A DNA stretch of 64,000 nt, taken from positions 8,618,001-8,682,000 of the forward strand of contig CM114271.1 in NCBI GenBank assembly GCA_050084515.1, in the 5' to 3' direction. Below the pieces are notes generated by a model, which was not told where the DNA came from, did no database searches, and was given only the letters and a program-made list of their open reading frames with translations. Positions within the stretch are counted from its first letter, which is position 1. Every line of letters starts with the position of its first letter. Position numbers and translations under genes: made by a program. Below are positions 11,089-20,852 of this stretch, in pieces. The stretch is from Blasia pusilla (Eukaryota; Marchantiophyta; Marchantiopsida; Blasiales).

Positions 11089-12364
11089 TGTGATACCCAT
11101 AATTTTGTACTTTTGAAGAAATATATCTTTTTATTCAACGAAGACTCTTGTACTTTATGATTTTGATTATTTATTATTATGAGGAGGAATGAGTAAGATT
11201 AAAGTGAATTACGAAGCTCCAAGGACAAGGCAGAGAGATAGAAAATCAAGGATTTGCCTAAGAGGAGAGGAGAATAGAATAACGAAGTCTCAAGACCCAG
11301 CAAGAAGCTTCGGAACTATAACGAAGCTCAACGAAGCTCTGTCTACAAAGTGCTTTGCTTTATAAAGAAGCATAATGATGCAGGAAGAAGAAGAGAAAGA
11401 AGTACTTCGCTCTTGTACGAAGCACCTGGAACCCGAACAAAGAATGAAGAGCTTCGTCTTCTGATCAGGAGAAAGAGCTTCCTCCTCAAGCGAACCAAAA
11501 GAGGTCCAGACTTAGCAGCAAAGCGAAGCTAAGATTGACAGTGATTTCAAGCGACACATAGTTAGAACAGTTAGAATAGGAAGAGACGCAACCCTTTGTA
11601 TCAATTTGGTAGTTATGACTATTTTGTTCTGCAAATTCATAGGGATCATAGGAAAAGCAAAGAGCACCATAGATCTAGGTAGTTACAAAAGTTGAAGAGA
11701 CACCAGCTTCATCAAGAACGTTTCGAATCTTTGGATCACTCCTCCTTCAAGGAGTATTTAAGAAAAATAGAAGTAGCTATCATTATCATTCTCTTACGAA
11801 GTCCTCATGCTGTAGGAATGGTCCGAGCAAGGGAGTAGTACCCTCTCGAGCTTGTATACACTTTGAAGCTTTCTCATTCTTGATGGAGTAGTAAAGCAAT
11901 CATTCATTCATTCTGATGTGCGATGTTTATGTCTGAGTATTCTTTTTGGGTCTATAGAGTGAAGAGTGAATGAGGCGAACCTTTCTCATCAATGGAATAA
12001 TCAACATAAAGATTGTAGGAAATTTGTTTGACAGAGAGTAGCCTGCCGAGACGGATTGAGTTCCGAAAGTAGGAGAAGCCAGCTTTCATGTTGAGGTCTC
12101 TGTGAGGTTTCTTGATATCGAGAGGAAATCTACCTGAGCATGCTGTCAATTCCACTAGAGAGAATTGAGAAAATAAACTTTGGTACTAAGAAAGATCTGA
12201 AGATATTGATACGACATTGAATATAAATCATACACATTTAAATACACCTATTACAACATAATTGTAATTTTGAACTCTCTTTTCATCAAAAAATGATCCT
12301 CCTGGGGATCGAACTCAGTAAACGATTGTAAAATAGAAACTCTTATACATTACATATAGCTACA
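11089..12364 (+). repeat. 3' LTR of F1 (B/F family, about 1.28 kb)
   Basis: The block starts TGTGATACCCATAATTTTG and ends TTACATATAGCTACA, giving TG...CA ends. The same sequence in reverse occurs at 38849-40094, and its first ~190 bp at 57508-57703. The interior is rich in ACGAAGC words. A possible TATA element, TATTTAAGAAAAATAG, lies near 11755. An antisense open frame (12155-11952) is preserved in both full copies but probably only because the copies are similar. Confidence 0.85.
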
Positions 12365-12376
12365 AACTTTTTTGTT

Positions 12377-13111
12377 GTCGCGGGTTGGCTGACACTTGGA
12401 CCAGGTTGATTTGGGAGATGTTGAGGATCTTACGATAGTTGCAGGAGCACATGTCTCCTTCTGGAGAATGTGCCGATCTTAGGAGACTCCAGGTAACGGA
12501 TGGTGACAAGTGCTCATCAGGTGCGTGCCTGGATTGGCCCAAAAATGTTATTGCATGTGGCAAGTATAGGTTCTAGAGCCCATCGCCCGCATCTATGGTG
12601 GACCAACTTGATGCCCCATGCAGTGTTACGAAGGACGTATGCGAGAGTGGAGCGCCCCTCCCATTTGTTAGTGGATTCCATTCTGGATCCAGGTCATCGC
12701 TCACAGGCAGTGAGGCATGATGATCGACCACCGTTGACTGTGGTCAACAGGATAGGCAAGCCGCAGGCAGCCTTTCCCACATTTGTGAGTTTTCTCGCTT
12801 CCTATGCATACAAGGAGGCCGGTCTTGGCTTGGTTTGGGATGACCAAGTTCAAAGGTTGGTGGAGCCCACCGCCAATGAGAGAGAGCGGGCGGTGGGATT
12901 TCCCATAGGAGTGACGGCAGTACCGTCAGTATCAGAGGCATCACGATGCCATGTCTTGGGTCAGGCGATGGACATCAACTGCTTGACATGGATCTTCAGC
13001 TTGGGAGTGGCTGAGCAGCGTCAGATGAGATCACGACAGATCACATTGGTTGCGTTGGTGAGCCCCATGCCTACCAAGACGGTGGAGGTAGTGGCTGGGG
13101 GCGAGACCTGA
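12377..13111 (+). pseudogene. C-terminal part of the retroelement DNA methyltransferase (motifs VI-X)
   Basis: The reading resumes after F1 with LLENVPILGDS (motif VI, ENV, about 12457), one TAA, then an open stretch 12500-13111. It holds RAHRPHLWWTNLMP (motif VIII, close to the DNMT3 R-x-x-x-W-x-N-L-P form), HDDRPPLTVVNRIGKP and FPTFVSF (motif IX), ERERAVGFP and LGQAMDINCLTWIF (motif X). The frame then leads, through stops, to the RT N-terminus at 13310 in the same frame, so the DNMT was part of one long pol polyprotein. The deletion with motif IV makes this copy inactive. Confidence 0.82.
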
Positions 13112-13309
13112 GGAGATCGACACACCAAGGGAGATTGGGAGAGACACCCTTGGACTTCTTGGGATGTTTTGCAAGTACGCCAGGAGATGATAGTCACAAC
13201 ATCATGCGTGGTTTTGAGCACTGCATGTGGAGGAGATCAGAGTTTGTAGTTGGCAATAGGAGAGCGGCCGAGTGTTGTTGTTCGAGAAGGGGTTGCACCA
13301 TAGCAACCA

Positions 13310-13715
13310 TTGATATCCGCGTCGGAGAGTCCTACCGTAGTCACGATGGAGACTTGGGAGCGAGATATGGGCCCTAAGCTCACAAGAGGAGAGCGGCGCC
13401 GGATACATCAATTCCTCATGAGTTGTAGGAGCTGCTTTGCATTTAGCATGGAGGATTTGGGTACGTTGAAAGGACCGGGGATCCGCATTGAGTTGTCGAG
13501 TGATACGCCGATCTTTCGGAGACCCTATAAGTACAGTGATATGGAAAGGGCTCTATTCAGAGTAGGAGCCAGGACTAGTGGAGATGTTGCATGGGGAGTA
13601 TGCATTTGCCATTGTCATGCCCGCCAATAAGGATGTACATGGCAACTAGATGGATAGGCGACTGTGTAGGGATTACTGACCTATCAATTGGCAAAAGAAG
13701 TCCAATAGGTATGCC
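13310..13715 (+). pseudogene. pol: RT N-terminal part of element A
   Basis: LTRGERRRIHQFLMSCRSCFAFSMEDLG and RIELSSDTPIFRRPYKYS match the usual start of gypsy RT (fingers, the R-P-Y-R-x-S-type motif). The frame breaks near 13570. The next segment, EFAFAIVMPANKDVHGN and the C-R-D-Y motif, is in another frame with stops. The palm continues from 13716. Together these form one RT broken by a frameshift. Confidence 0.78.
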
Positions 13716-14759
13716 ATGCCCACCGTTGAGGAGATCTTTGATGCGATTGGTCACGCAAAGGTCTTCAGTTCATTGGATTTGCGAGCTGGATACCATCAGT
13801 TGCTTATCAGATTGGAGGACAAGCAGAAGACAGCATTTTGGGGCATCGATCCTCACGGGAAAGATTGTTTGTACCAGTGGCGGTTCTTACCATTTGGGTT
13901 AAAGAACGCCTCGACGGAGTTTCAAAGGGTCATGGATAGAATCTTGGATGGTGTGGATTTTGCTGTGTGTTATATTGATGACATTATAGTCTTTGGCGCC
14001 ACGGTTGAGGAGCATGAGCAACGATTGCAATTACATGGGCTGAAGCTACATCCAGGCAAGTGCAAGTTCTTCTACGACCTGATTGAGTACTTGGGTCATA
14101 CGATATACCCAGGGGGCCTTGGTGTTCAGCAGACAAAGGTAGAGGCTATCTCACGCATTCCATGCCCTACAGATGTGAGCCGTGCTCGCGCATTCATGGG
14201 ATTGGTGAACTTCTATCGGTGGTACGTCAAGGGATTCACTTCGATTGTGCAGCCGCTAACCTTGCTGACCAAGGTGGATCACAAGTGGCACTGGGCGGAT
14301 AAGCAAGAGCAAGCATTTCAGTTGCTCAAGGACAAGTTGACGTCTGCGCCCATCTTGAGGAGACCGATCACGGGGCGTCCTTTCCATTTGCACATAGATT
14401 GGAGCATGTTGGGGCTTGAAACAGTGCTCACCCAGCATGATGATGAGGGTAGAGAGTTCATGGTGGCTTACGCTAACTGCTCAAACAACGCTGTAGAGGC
14501 AAAGTACAGCTCGTATGAGGGTGAGTGCTTGGATGTAGTGTGGGCTGTCGCACATTTCAGGTGGTACTTATTCGGAAACCCCTTTACCATCATCACTAAT
14601 CATCAACCACTGAAGTGGTTGATAGAGTCCGACAAGCTTACAGGGAAGCTTGTGAAATGGGCTCTGTTGTTGCACGAGTATGATTTTCAGGTGGTACATA
14701 GACTTGGGACGCTTAACCAGAATGCAGATAGATTGAGTCGTAACCCGTGCCCGAGTTAG
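13716..14759 (+). CDS. pol: RT palm/thumb and RNase H of element A (347-aa open segment)
   Basis: Residues 17-31 (FSSLDLRAGYHQLLI) carry the first catalytic Asp, 56-70 have WRFLPFGLKNASTEF, and 86-89 are the catalytic YIDD. LKLHPGKCKFF (109-119) and GHTIYPGGLGV (127-137) form the thumb. A few residues appear deleted between YIDD and this motif. RNase H follows: FHLHIDWS (223-230), YSSYEGECLDVVWAV (264-278), ITNHQPLKWL (293-302) and NQNADRLSR (334-342). The usual T-D-H-x-x-L has Asn in place of the catalytic Asp (GAT to AAT). This is the longest intact pol segment of A, but without the other parts it is a remnant. Confidence 0.88.
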   Translation: MPTVEEIFDAIGHAKVFSSLDLRAGYHQLLIRLEDKQKTAFWGIDPHGKDCLYQWRFLPFGLKNASTEFQRVMDRILDGVDFAVCYIDDIIVFGATVEEHEQRLQLHGLKLHPGKCKFFYDLIEYLGHTIYPGGLGVQQTKVEAISRIPCPTDVSRARAFMGLVNFYRWYVKGFTSIVQPLTLLTKVDHKWHWADKQEQAFQLLKDKLTSAPILRRPITGRPFHLHIDWSMLGLETVLTQHDDEGREFMVAYANCSNNAVEAKYSSYEGECLDVVWAVAHFRWYLFGNPFTIITNHQPLKWLIESDKLTGKLVKWALLLHEYDFQVVHRLGTLNQNADRLSRNPCPS

Positions 14760-14807
14760 CGAGATGCGACTGGAGCTCGATGGCATGGAGAGAGTGATGA
14801 GGAGTTA

Positions 14808-16235
14808 GTGCCAGGATGGCACGCGACAGCCTATTTAGGCATGTTGGCTATGGAGAGCCAGAGTGTGGAGACTTCAATGGCAAGGTCTAGTGGAGAGTCC
14901 TTGGATCCTGAGGCTAGTGAGGAGAGCACATGTGGCCGAGATATTCATGATGATGGAGTAGTCTTGGAGTACCATCGTACTCGCAGCGTTGTGAGCACCG
15001 TGGGTGCTAGAGAGCGGGACCGGATCCTACAGCGGGCCAGACGGTTCCGTTGGGAGGGGACACATGTTTTGAGGATTTGGGAGGATGGCACTGTACGCAT
15101 AGTGCCGCAACCTTTGTAGAGAGCACAACAAGTGCAGCATGCCCAGGAGGAGTTGGGTCACTTTGGGGTGAAGCGGACATACAGCTTGCTCTAGATTCTG
15201 TATTGGTGGAGAGGCATGCAGACTGACGTTCAGCAGTTTGTTGCCAGATGCATGGTGTGTGATCGGGTCCGAGCATCGTTGAATGCTCCGATTCCACAGT
15301 TGCATCCATTACCTATCATGGGCTTAGGGTATAGATGGAGTTTGGATTTTGCAGGACCTTTGCCTTTGACGGAGCGTCACAATCGTTATGTGTTGGTGAT
15401 GGTTGAGCACTTCTCGAAGTGAATCGAGTTGGTTGCATTTCCTGACAAAGTGAGTGAGAGAGTAGCTTATGCCTTCCTTGATAGAGTGATGAGTCATTAT
15501 GGCACACCGGCTGAGGTGTTCATAGATCATGGTACCGAGTTTCATGGTGAGTTCCACGCCTTGTGTGATCAGGCGATGATCGACCACCACACAACTTCAT
15601 GAGATCATCTTGAGGCGGATGGATAAGCAGAGAGAGTTGTGCAGACGGTGAAGAGGGGTTTACGCAAGTATGGCTTGCAAAGAGGTCACGTAGGAGATTG
15701 GGATCTCCAATTGCCATGGTTGGCGATGGGATACATATTTACCAGGCACACATCCTTAGCATCTTTTTCCCCGTACTTGCTACTTTGTGGTCGAGAGCCA
15801 GATTTACCTGCGGCCATTTGTCGAGATGCTGGTGAGGTGCTGGACCTTTATGACCTAGATGTATGGATCCGAGCATGTTCTCAGAGGGCTAAGTTGTTTC
15901 GGAGAGTGATGCCCATGGCGTTTGAGACCTTGGCGATTGTGCATCATGGGGATACGTTGAGGTATGCAACTATTTGGGGTGGTGGTTATCAACCAACCAT
16001 TTAGAGGTTTCATCAAGGAGATTATGTCTACTTGCAGCAGACGGCACCCACGACGTTGGATGTGACTGCAGGGCGCACTATCTTGAGAGTGCGTGACGTT
16101 TTGCCATCTGGTATTCTCTTGCTGGAGGGACACGATGGTATGGTATGGAAGGACCATGTGCCTAATTTTGCGCCATGTCACCTTCCTAACATTGATGGTA
16201 CAGTAGATCCGAGCTTAGCAGTAGTTCCTATAGGC
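14808..16235 (+). pseudogene. pol: Integrase of element A (stops in the core)
   Basis: Upstream linker (ARERDRILQRARRFRWEGTH) leads to an HHCC zinc domain (H near 15138, LGHFG, then CMVCDR) with a TAG at 15119 and another in YSLL-stop-ILYWW. The catalytic triad is legible: Asp in RWSLDFAGPL (15345), Asp in FIDHGTEF (15535) and Glu in DHLEADG (15612). TGA at 15421, TGA near 15600 and TAA at 15621 interrupt it; each can be explained by one transition from TGG or CAA. The C-terminal SH3-like part (GDYVYLQQ, TILRVRDVLPSGILLLEG) runs directly into the PHD finger. Confidence 0.85.
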
Positions 16236-16382
16236 TTGCGTTGTATGTTGTGTGGTTCTGCTCGTGGTGCGGCCACAATGCTAGTATGTGATGGATGTTC
16301 GAGAGGTTGGCATATGGCGTGTCTGAAGCCACCTCTCATTGGGGTTCCTCGGGGACAATGGATGTGTCCCAGATGTACATAG
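16236..16382 (+). CDS. PHD finger at the integrase C-terminus of element A
   Basis: The last 48 residues of the 116-aa open frame 16032-16382 are a complete C4HC3 PHD finger: CMLC, then LVCDGC, GWHMAC, and WMCPRC, with the LKPPL and P-x-G-x-W signatures of canonical PHD fingers. All eight zinc ligands are present and the stop follows at once. PHD fingers bind histone H3 tails. In chromoviruses a chromodomain occupies this position and directs integration to particular chromatin, so a comparable targeting role is a reasonable inference. Its fusion to integrase is read directly from the sequence. Confidence 0.88.
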   Translation: MRCMLCGSARGAATMLVCDGCSRGWHMACLKPPLIGVPRGQWMCPRCT

Positions 16383-16570
16383 AGGAGATACTACGTAGGT
16401 TTTGATTCCAACTTTTTCCGTGATATGGATGACAGGAAAGCGACTAACAATGGGGCCACATGAGCACTTGGCCTTTATGCTCTTAGCGTCCTAGAGATGT
16501 ATGTCATGGTAGGTAGGGATAGATGGCTATCTAGAGTTAGAGAGACCTAACCACCAGCTAGGGGGGCGAT
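16383..16570 (+). other. 3' untranslated spacer and polypurine tract of element A
   Basis: There is no ORF. It ends in CAGCTAGGGGGGCGAT just before TGGAGATATTTTAG, compatible with a polypurine tract followed by a 3' LTR. Confidence 0.5.
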
Positions 16571-17213
16571 TGGAGATATTTTAGTACTTCTTCTCTCGTT
16601 GTTTGGATGCCATGAGTTAGCATGGGATCGTACGTGTTTGTGTGTGTGTTCGGTGACAGCGATGTATGTTATGTAGTGATGTGTATGTGCACGACAATTG
16701 TCACGTCTTTTAGGATAGATTGGTGAGATCTAGTAGAGCACCTTCGTGAGTAGTGGAGGACAGGATCAGTAGGTCGAGGATGACCTGCTGAGGCCCCGGG
16801 AAACCTGAGAGAGCAGGTTTCCTTTTGTTCAGCTCATTTGGAGCCATATTGAGCAACTTACTATTTTAGGTAAGTTCCATTTTGAGTATATTATGGACTT
16901 TCTATTTTTTGTAAGTGGCCCTTGACCTTCTACATCAGATCAAGAGCCAAGGAGGTGACTTGGAAGAATAGGTTACCATGGAGAGAGCTTGGGAGAGGGG
17001 AGGGGTATACCTCAAAGAGAGAGAGTTTGAGAGCTCATTCTCTCTTTGTTAAACCTCTTAGCATGAGGCGGCGGAGCTATGCTCCCTTGCCCTGTGAGTG
17101 TAACCCAAGCCTCTCATTAGGAAAGTGGGTTTGGTTTGACGTGAGAGAGAGTGCACACCTTTGAGAGCTATGGTGTGAGATGGTGTAGAGAGAGAGATTG
17201 CATCTTACTTTAT
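16571..17213 (+). repeat. LTR-like block of element A (3' side)
   Basis: The block starts TGGAGATATTTTAGTAC after a G-rich tract. Its first ~130 bp recur from 17211, about 90% identical by eye. Near the middle is a perfect hairpin (16799-16822). The end is not certain: TTGCA at about 17199 or the start of the second copy. No matching LTR is visible upstream of gag, so the 3' LTR call rests on position and the partial duplication. Confidence 0.5.
16799..16822 (+). other. Hairpin inside the A-type LTR
   Basis: GGAAACCTG, a six-base AGAGAG loop and CAGGTTTCC form a perfect 9-bp stem followed by TTTTG. It could be an RNA structure near a 3' end. No function can be assigned. Confidence 0.4.
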
Positions 17214-17344
17214 AAGAGATATTTTAGTATTTCTTGTCTCGTTGTTTGGATGCCATGAGTTAGCTTGGGATCGTGCGTGTTTGTGTGTGTGTTTGGTGAC
17301 AACGATGTATGTTGTGTAGCGATGTGTATATGCACGACATCTAA
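17211..17344 (+). repeat. Truncated second copy of the A-type LTR start
   Basis: It begins TAAGAGATATTTTAGTATTTC and follows the first 130 bp of 16571-17213 through a GTTTGTGTGTGTG run to TGCACGACA, then stops abruptly against the minus-strand protease of element C. The two copies differ at roughly one base in ten. This is a tandem LTR relic of an older rearrangement. Confidence 0.7.
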
Positions 17345-17680
17345 TACGGGCATAATGAGACCCATCATCCATGACTTTGGTCTCCATTCTAGATGTTATG
17401 ATGTAAGGCTGCCCAAGAATCACAAGATAAGCAACTCCATTGTGAACAAACAAAGTTTGCTCAATCAACACATCTCTTATCCAAGTTTTGACGAATGGAC
17501 AAGCACCTCAGAGTTAATATTTTTGGTTGTTAGCCGCATGTAGTATCCATCCATGCCCTATATCAATTGGACACATCCCTTTATCGTATATACTTCACGA
17601 TATGATGTTGATCTTCGAACCATGATCAAGGAGAGCCAGAACTGACTCTTGGAGAGAGCCAAGTTGAACTCTAGCCTTTG
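17345..17680 (-). pseudogene. pol: Protease fragment of element C
   Basis: Continuing from gag in the same direction, the sequence reads ALLDHGSKINI, a retropepsin active-site region with His where Thr or Ser is usual. After stops come VLIEQTLFVHNGV, LGQPYI and TSRMETKVMDDGSHYARIR, typical of the second half of gypsy protease. It is cut at 17345. Confidence 0.65.
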
Positions 17681-19545
17681 TCGTTGCACGCGCCCAATAT
17701 GACCAAGAATAGTGTCCACCATTGTGCATTTTCTTCACCTTGTTCTGTCAAGGCTTCTCCTACTCTCTCTTCTTCTCCTTTTAAGTCAAGCTTTTGTCCA
17801 AAAACTTGGCAAAGTTCTTCATCTTCTTCTTCTATGATGTCAGTATCCAATGCCCTCACCATCACCGTATCTGCAGTAATCTGCCTTTTTCTTTTGATCA
17901 CATCTATGATCAACTTATGAAAGTCACGTCTGGCTATGCCCAAGACGTCCCTCAAAGAAAAATCTATTTTTGCATCCAAAATCCTCTCCTCAAGAATCTC
18001 CTTCAAATTCGTGCTTGTCTCTATATCAGACTGCAACTTGTATGTAGGAGTCTTACCCTTGGTCTTCTGAGAAGACCTAAATTCTTTCTCATGCATTCCA
18101 CCTTCTTTCATATGAGAATCCATCATAGATTCATATGTAGAAGGCCCTTCTTCTCTTGATGCCTGCGTCTCTGGTTGCCCTTTCCTTCTTGCGGTCCTCG
18201 CTCTTCTTGCAGCTTCTTCAGGATCAACACCATCATTTTCGTATCTCCTCTTCTCCTCCACACTAGCATCTTGCCAACTCACATGTTTCTCTTGTGCTAG
18301 GTATGCTTTAACAATCCTAGCTTCCACTGGATCATCCCATCTAGTCACGTGGCGGATAGTCTCTGCCCCTCGGAGCATCACTTCTCGAGGAAATTCTAAT
18401 GATTCACTTTTAGCTACAGATACAATAGGCACTTCTATTTTTAATTCAAAGGTATCAAAATCTTATGTTCTAGTGGCAACTCCTACTTGACCTCTCACTA
18501 ACCTTTTCATTCCTCCTCTACCAAAGTTCGTATTCAACAACATATCAGTCTGCGTTGAATGAATCTTCCCATCTTTGAAGTTTAGTATTCCATTCCTAAG
18601 AGCTTCTGTAATCTCCTCACATTCTCGACGTTGATGCTCAACACTATCACACCATAAACATCTTCTCACAAAGTTCCTACTTGTCGAAGGAGCACCAACA
18701 CTAGGATTCCTATCAAGTTTAAGCTCAACCATTTCTACTCTCAATTCTCTCAAACCTTTCACCAACTCATCAATTTTAGAATCTTCAAGCTTTGCTAACA
18801 TGGGCTTAGGCAATGGATTTGAAATTGATACCTCCAACTCAAATAGTGCGGTTCTACCTCTACTTTGACTTTGCTTTGTGAGGATAGCAACAGCTTCTAC
18901 CACTTTCTTCCAATTAGTGTTGGCACCTCCTTCTTCGGTCTTATTTGCCAACATTATGAAAAGCTTGTCCTCCAAATTCTCATCCGCCGTTTCAAGGAAC
19001 AACTCGGTTTTCCTCAAGTCTAGAGTTGCCCTTTCGTAAGAAGAAAGTTGAAAAACCCGCTTCTCAAACTCGCGCAAAAATTCTTTTGGAGTCATTCCCT
19101 TCCTCGGATGTTGCTCTATCCATTCTAGAAAACTCCTCTTAGTCACCCGATCCACATGATCATCGAAGAATTGTCCTTTAAGCAACTGCTCATACTCCTC
19201 CCAGGACGTTCCATTTTATGCTCTCAACTTCTTTACTTGACTACGGATCTCTGGAATTACAACTAACTCAAAACTTGATACCATATCACCTTCGGGTAGA
19301 AAATTTACCTCCATCTCACAAAGGTACTCTCGAACATACTTGGCGATGTTCCTCCCATAAAATCTCCCCAACTTCTTTAAAATCCCTTGGAGAGTCCTTG
19401 TTGATCTTTGCTCTCCTATGTGAACTCCTCCTTGATGGCTCAACAATATTGTCAAAGTTTGGAGAAGATCCTCAACTCCCTTAGTTCCCATTGATGAAGT
19501 ACTTCCAAAAGGAGTCATCTTGATAAGACTCCAACTTGCAAACAC
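17671..19545 (-). pseudogene. gag: Gag of element C
   Basis: Three open segments (19545-19216, 19185-18463, 18432-17671) in one frame are separated by TAA codons. The N-terminal part (LLQTLTILLSHQGGVHIGE) and the capsid part (FFDDHVDRVTKRSFLEWIEQ, KEFLREFEKRVFQLS) match D. CLWCDSVEHQRREC (near 18650) is an intact CCHC zinc knuckle. The C-terminal part is acidic and basic by turns (DTDIIEEEDEELCQVFGQKL). It would package element RNA. Close similarity to D lets each copy serve as a check on the other. Confidence 0.85.
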
Positions 19546-19584
19546 AATCTACCGCCTCAAAGATCTCTTAGTGGAAGCATCATT

Positions 19585-20852
19585 TGCCGTGTCGAGAGCC
19601 TTTCTTCGAGTAAGGGCAGACCTTCTAGTTGCAACAGACGTGGTTGATGCAAGTTAAACTCTATAACAATTTCTACTTTTTCAATAAAATTTTATGTAAA
19701 CTCTTCATTCTCTCACGATAGGAATCACAAATGGTAGTGCCTAGGCAATTACTTCTTTAACACATGAAACCCCGAAATTCCTAACTATGAAATCCCTCTA
19801 AACTACTTTACGTTTGTACACAAGAAAAATAGCATAACTAGTGTTAAACCCTACTTGAGCAGGCCTATTGACGTCCATGGATAGCTATATAAGGACATAC
19901 AAAGTGCAATCCCATGTCCTTCCGTATATGACTATAGGAAGAAAAATACTGGAGTTGGAGATTGCATGATTTGGTTCATGAACGCCTCCCCAAAGTGATA
20001 AACTAGATAGCGAGTGAACTAGTGCCTATCTACAAAGAGAATCTTGACGAGGTACGGGTTAAGAAAAGGAAAATCCGGCACAACTCGTGCTCCATCTCTA
20101 TCCATATTTGACAAACATCTTCTACTCTCCTCTAGAATGGGATTTGGCGGAGTTGCTCTCCCAAGAGGGGTAATCCACTCTCATTGGGAAAATAATAAGC
20201 CAAACCATTCTTTATTTCTAGTATGACTAAACTCATCCAAGGTGACAAGTATCTCATCTCCACACATACCACACTCTAAAAAAAGCTTGAAGATTAGACC
20301 AAGGTCAAGTTACTCTCCCAAGAGGGGTAATCCACTCTCATTGGAAAACCAAGCAATCCCAAAGCCATACACTCAAGAGTGACACAAGAGACTCGAGATG
20401 TGAAGTAGAAGGTGATGAACCCTTGAAGGTCCCTCCTTTTTATAGACTTACAAGGGTACCAAATAGGGCTAATCTTATCTTGTGCCACATGGTTTCCTCT
20501 CAAGGCTTAGCCAATCACATTTTGACATAAGTAGATTACCTCTTATTTCTTCCAAAATATCCTCTTTTACTCTCTTCATATCTTCCAAACTACCCCACCA
20601 ATCCTAGCCACCAACCAAAACTACATTTGCTTTTATTTTATTAAAGCATCAACCCTACTTCTTACTTTGCTAATCCCATCTTTTATTTACTATCTCTTTT
20701 CCTAAAGTTGGGCCCGCGCAAATGAGTCATCCTAAAAAGGTTCAAACATGAGAATTTCATTTTCCTAAGCTAATTTACTTAATAAAAATAAAACTCTCTC
20801 TAACACTTAATGATAGAGGAGTTTACATAGCTGATGATTTTACTATATGATA
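19585..20852 (-). repeat. 5' LTR of element C (E family, about 1.27 kb)
   Basis: On the minus strand it starts TATCATATAGTAAAATC (family form TGTCGTATAG) and ends with CGACACGGCA. A TATAAAAAGG box lies at about 20444-20435. Downstream of it, a roughly 35-bp unit with GAGAGTGGATTACCCCTCTT occurs twice (about 20158-20190 and 20308-20342). A short frame (MALGLLGFPMRVDYPSW) follows the TATA box, as in the other copies. Confidence 0.85.

Larger units (their letters stand above)
10003..12364 (+). mobile_element. F1: 5'-truncated B-family gypsy 3' end inserted in the DNMT of element A
   Basis: The insert consists of the C-terminal part of a post-integrase ORF (10003-11049), a polypurine tract (11076-11086) and a complete LTR (11089-12364). 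The DNMT reading of A resumes at about 12377, aligning again with A2. The LTR matches the minus-strand LTR at 38849-40094 and the fragment at 57508-57703. No 5' LTR or gag-pol accompanies it, so it is an incomplete insertion or the product of a later deletion. Confidence 0.75.
7449..17213 (+). mobile_element. Ty3/gypsy element A encoding a DNA methyltransferase and a PHD finger
   Basis: Domains in order are gag capsid (7449-8220), two zinc knuckles (8339-8560), aspartic protease (9329-9717), C5-cytosine DNA methyltransferase (9805-10002 and 12377-13111), RT and RNase H (13310-14759), integrase (14808-16235), PHD finger (16236-16382), then a purine-rich tract and an LTR-like block (16571-17213). 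A second copy with the same unusual DNMT placement starts at about 59340 (A2). F1, the 3' end of another gypsy element, has inserted into the DNMT (10003-12364). Stops and frameshifts are spread through pol. The protease-DNMT-RT order is not that of ordinary plant gypsy elements. Confidence 0.85.
17345..20852 (-). mobile_element. Ty3/gypsy element C (LTR, gag, protease fragment)
   Basis: On the minus strand: LTR (20852-19585), short leader, gag with a zinc knuckle (19545-17671) and the beginning of protease (17680-17345), then truncation by A-type LTR sequence. The LTR and gag are close relatives of D (34926-38145) and of the solo LTR at 59966-61150. To its right lies the RT of element G, broken in the thumb (FVGAVQF), so C inserted into G. 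Confidence 0.82.

Noticed and set aside
11952-12155. Antisense LTR ORF (also at 39058-39309) as a gene
   Set aside because: The two LTR copies are too similar for the shared frame to show selection, and no motif is present.
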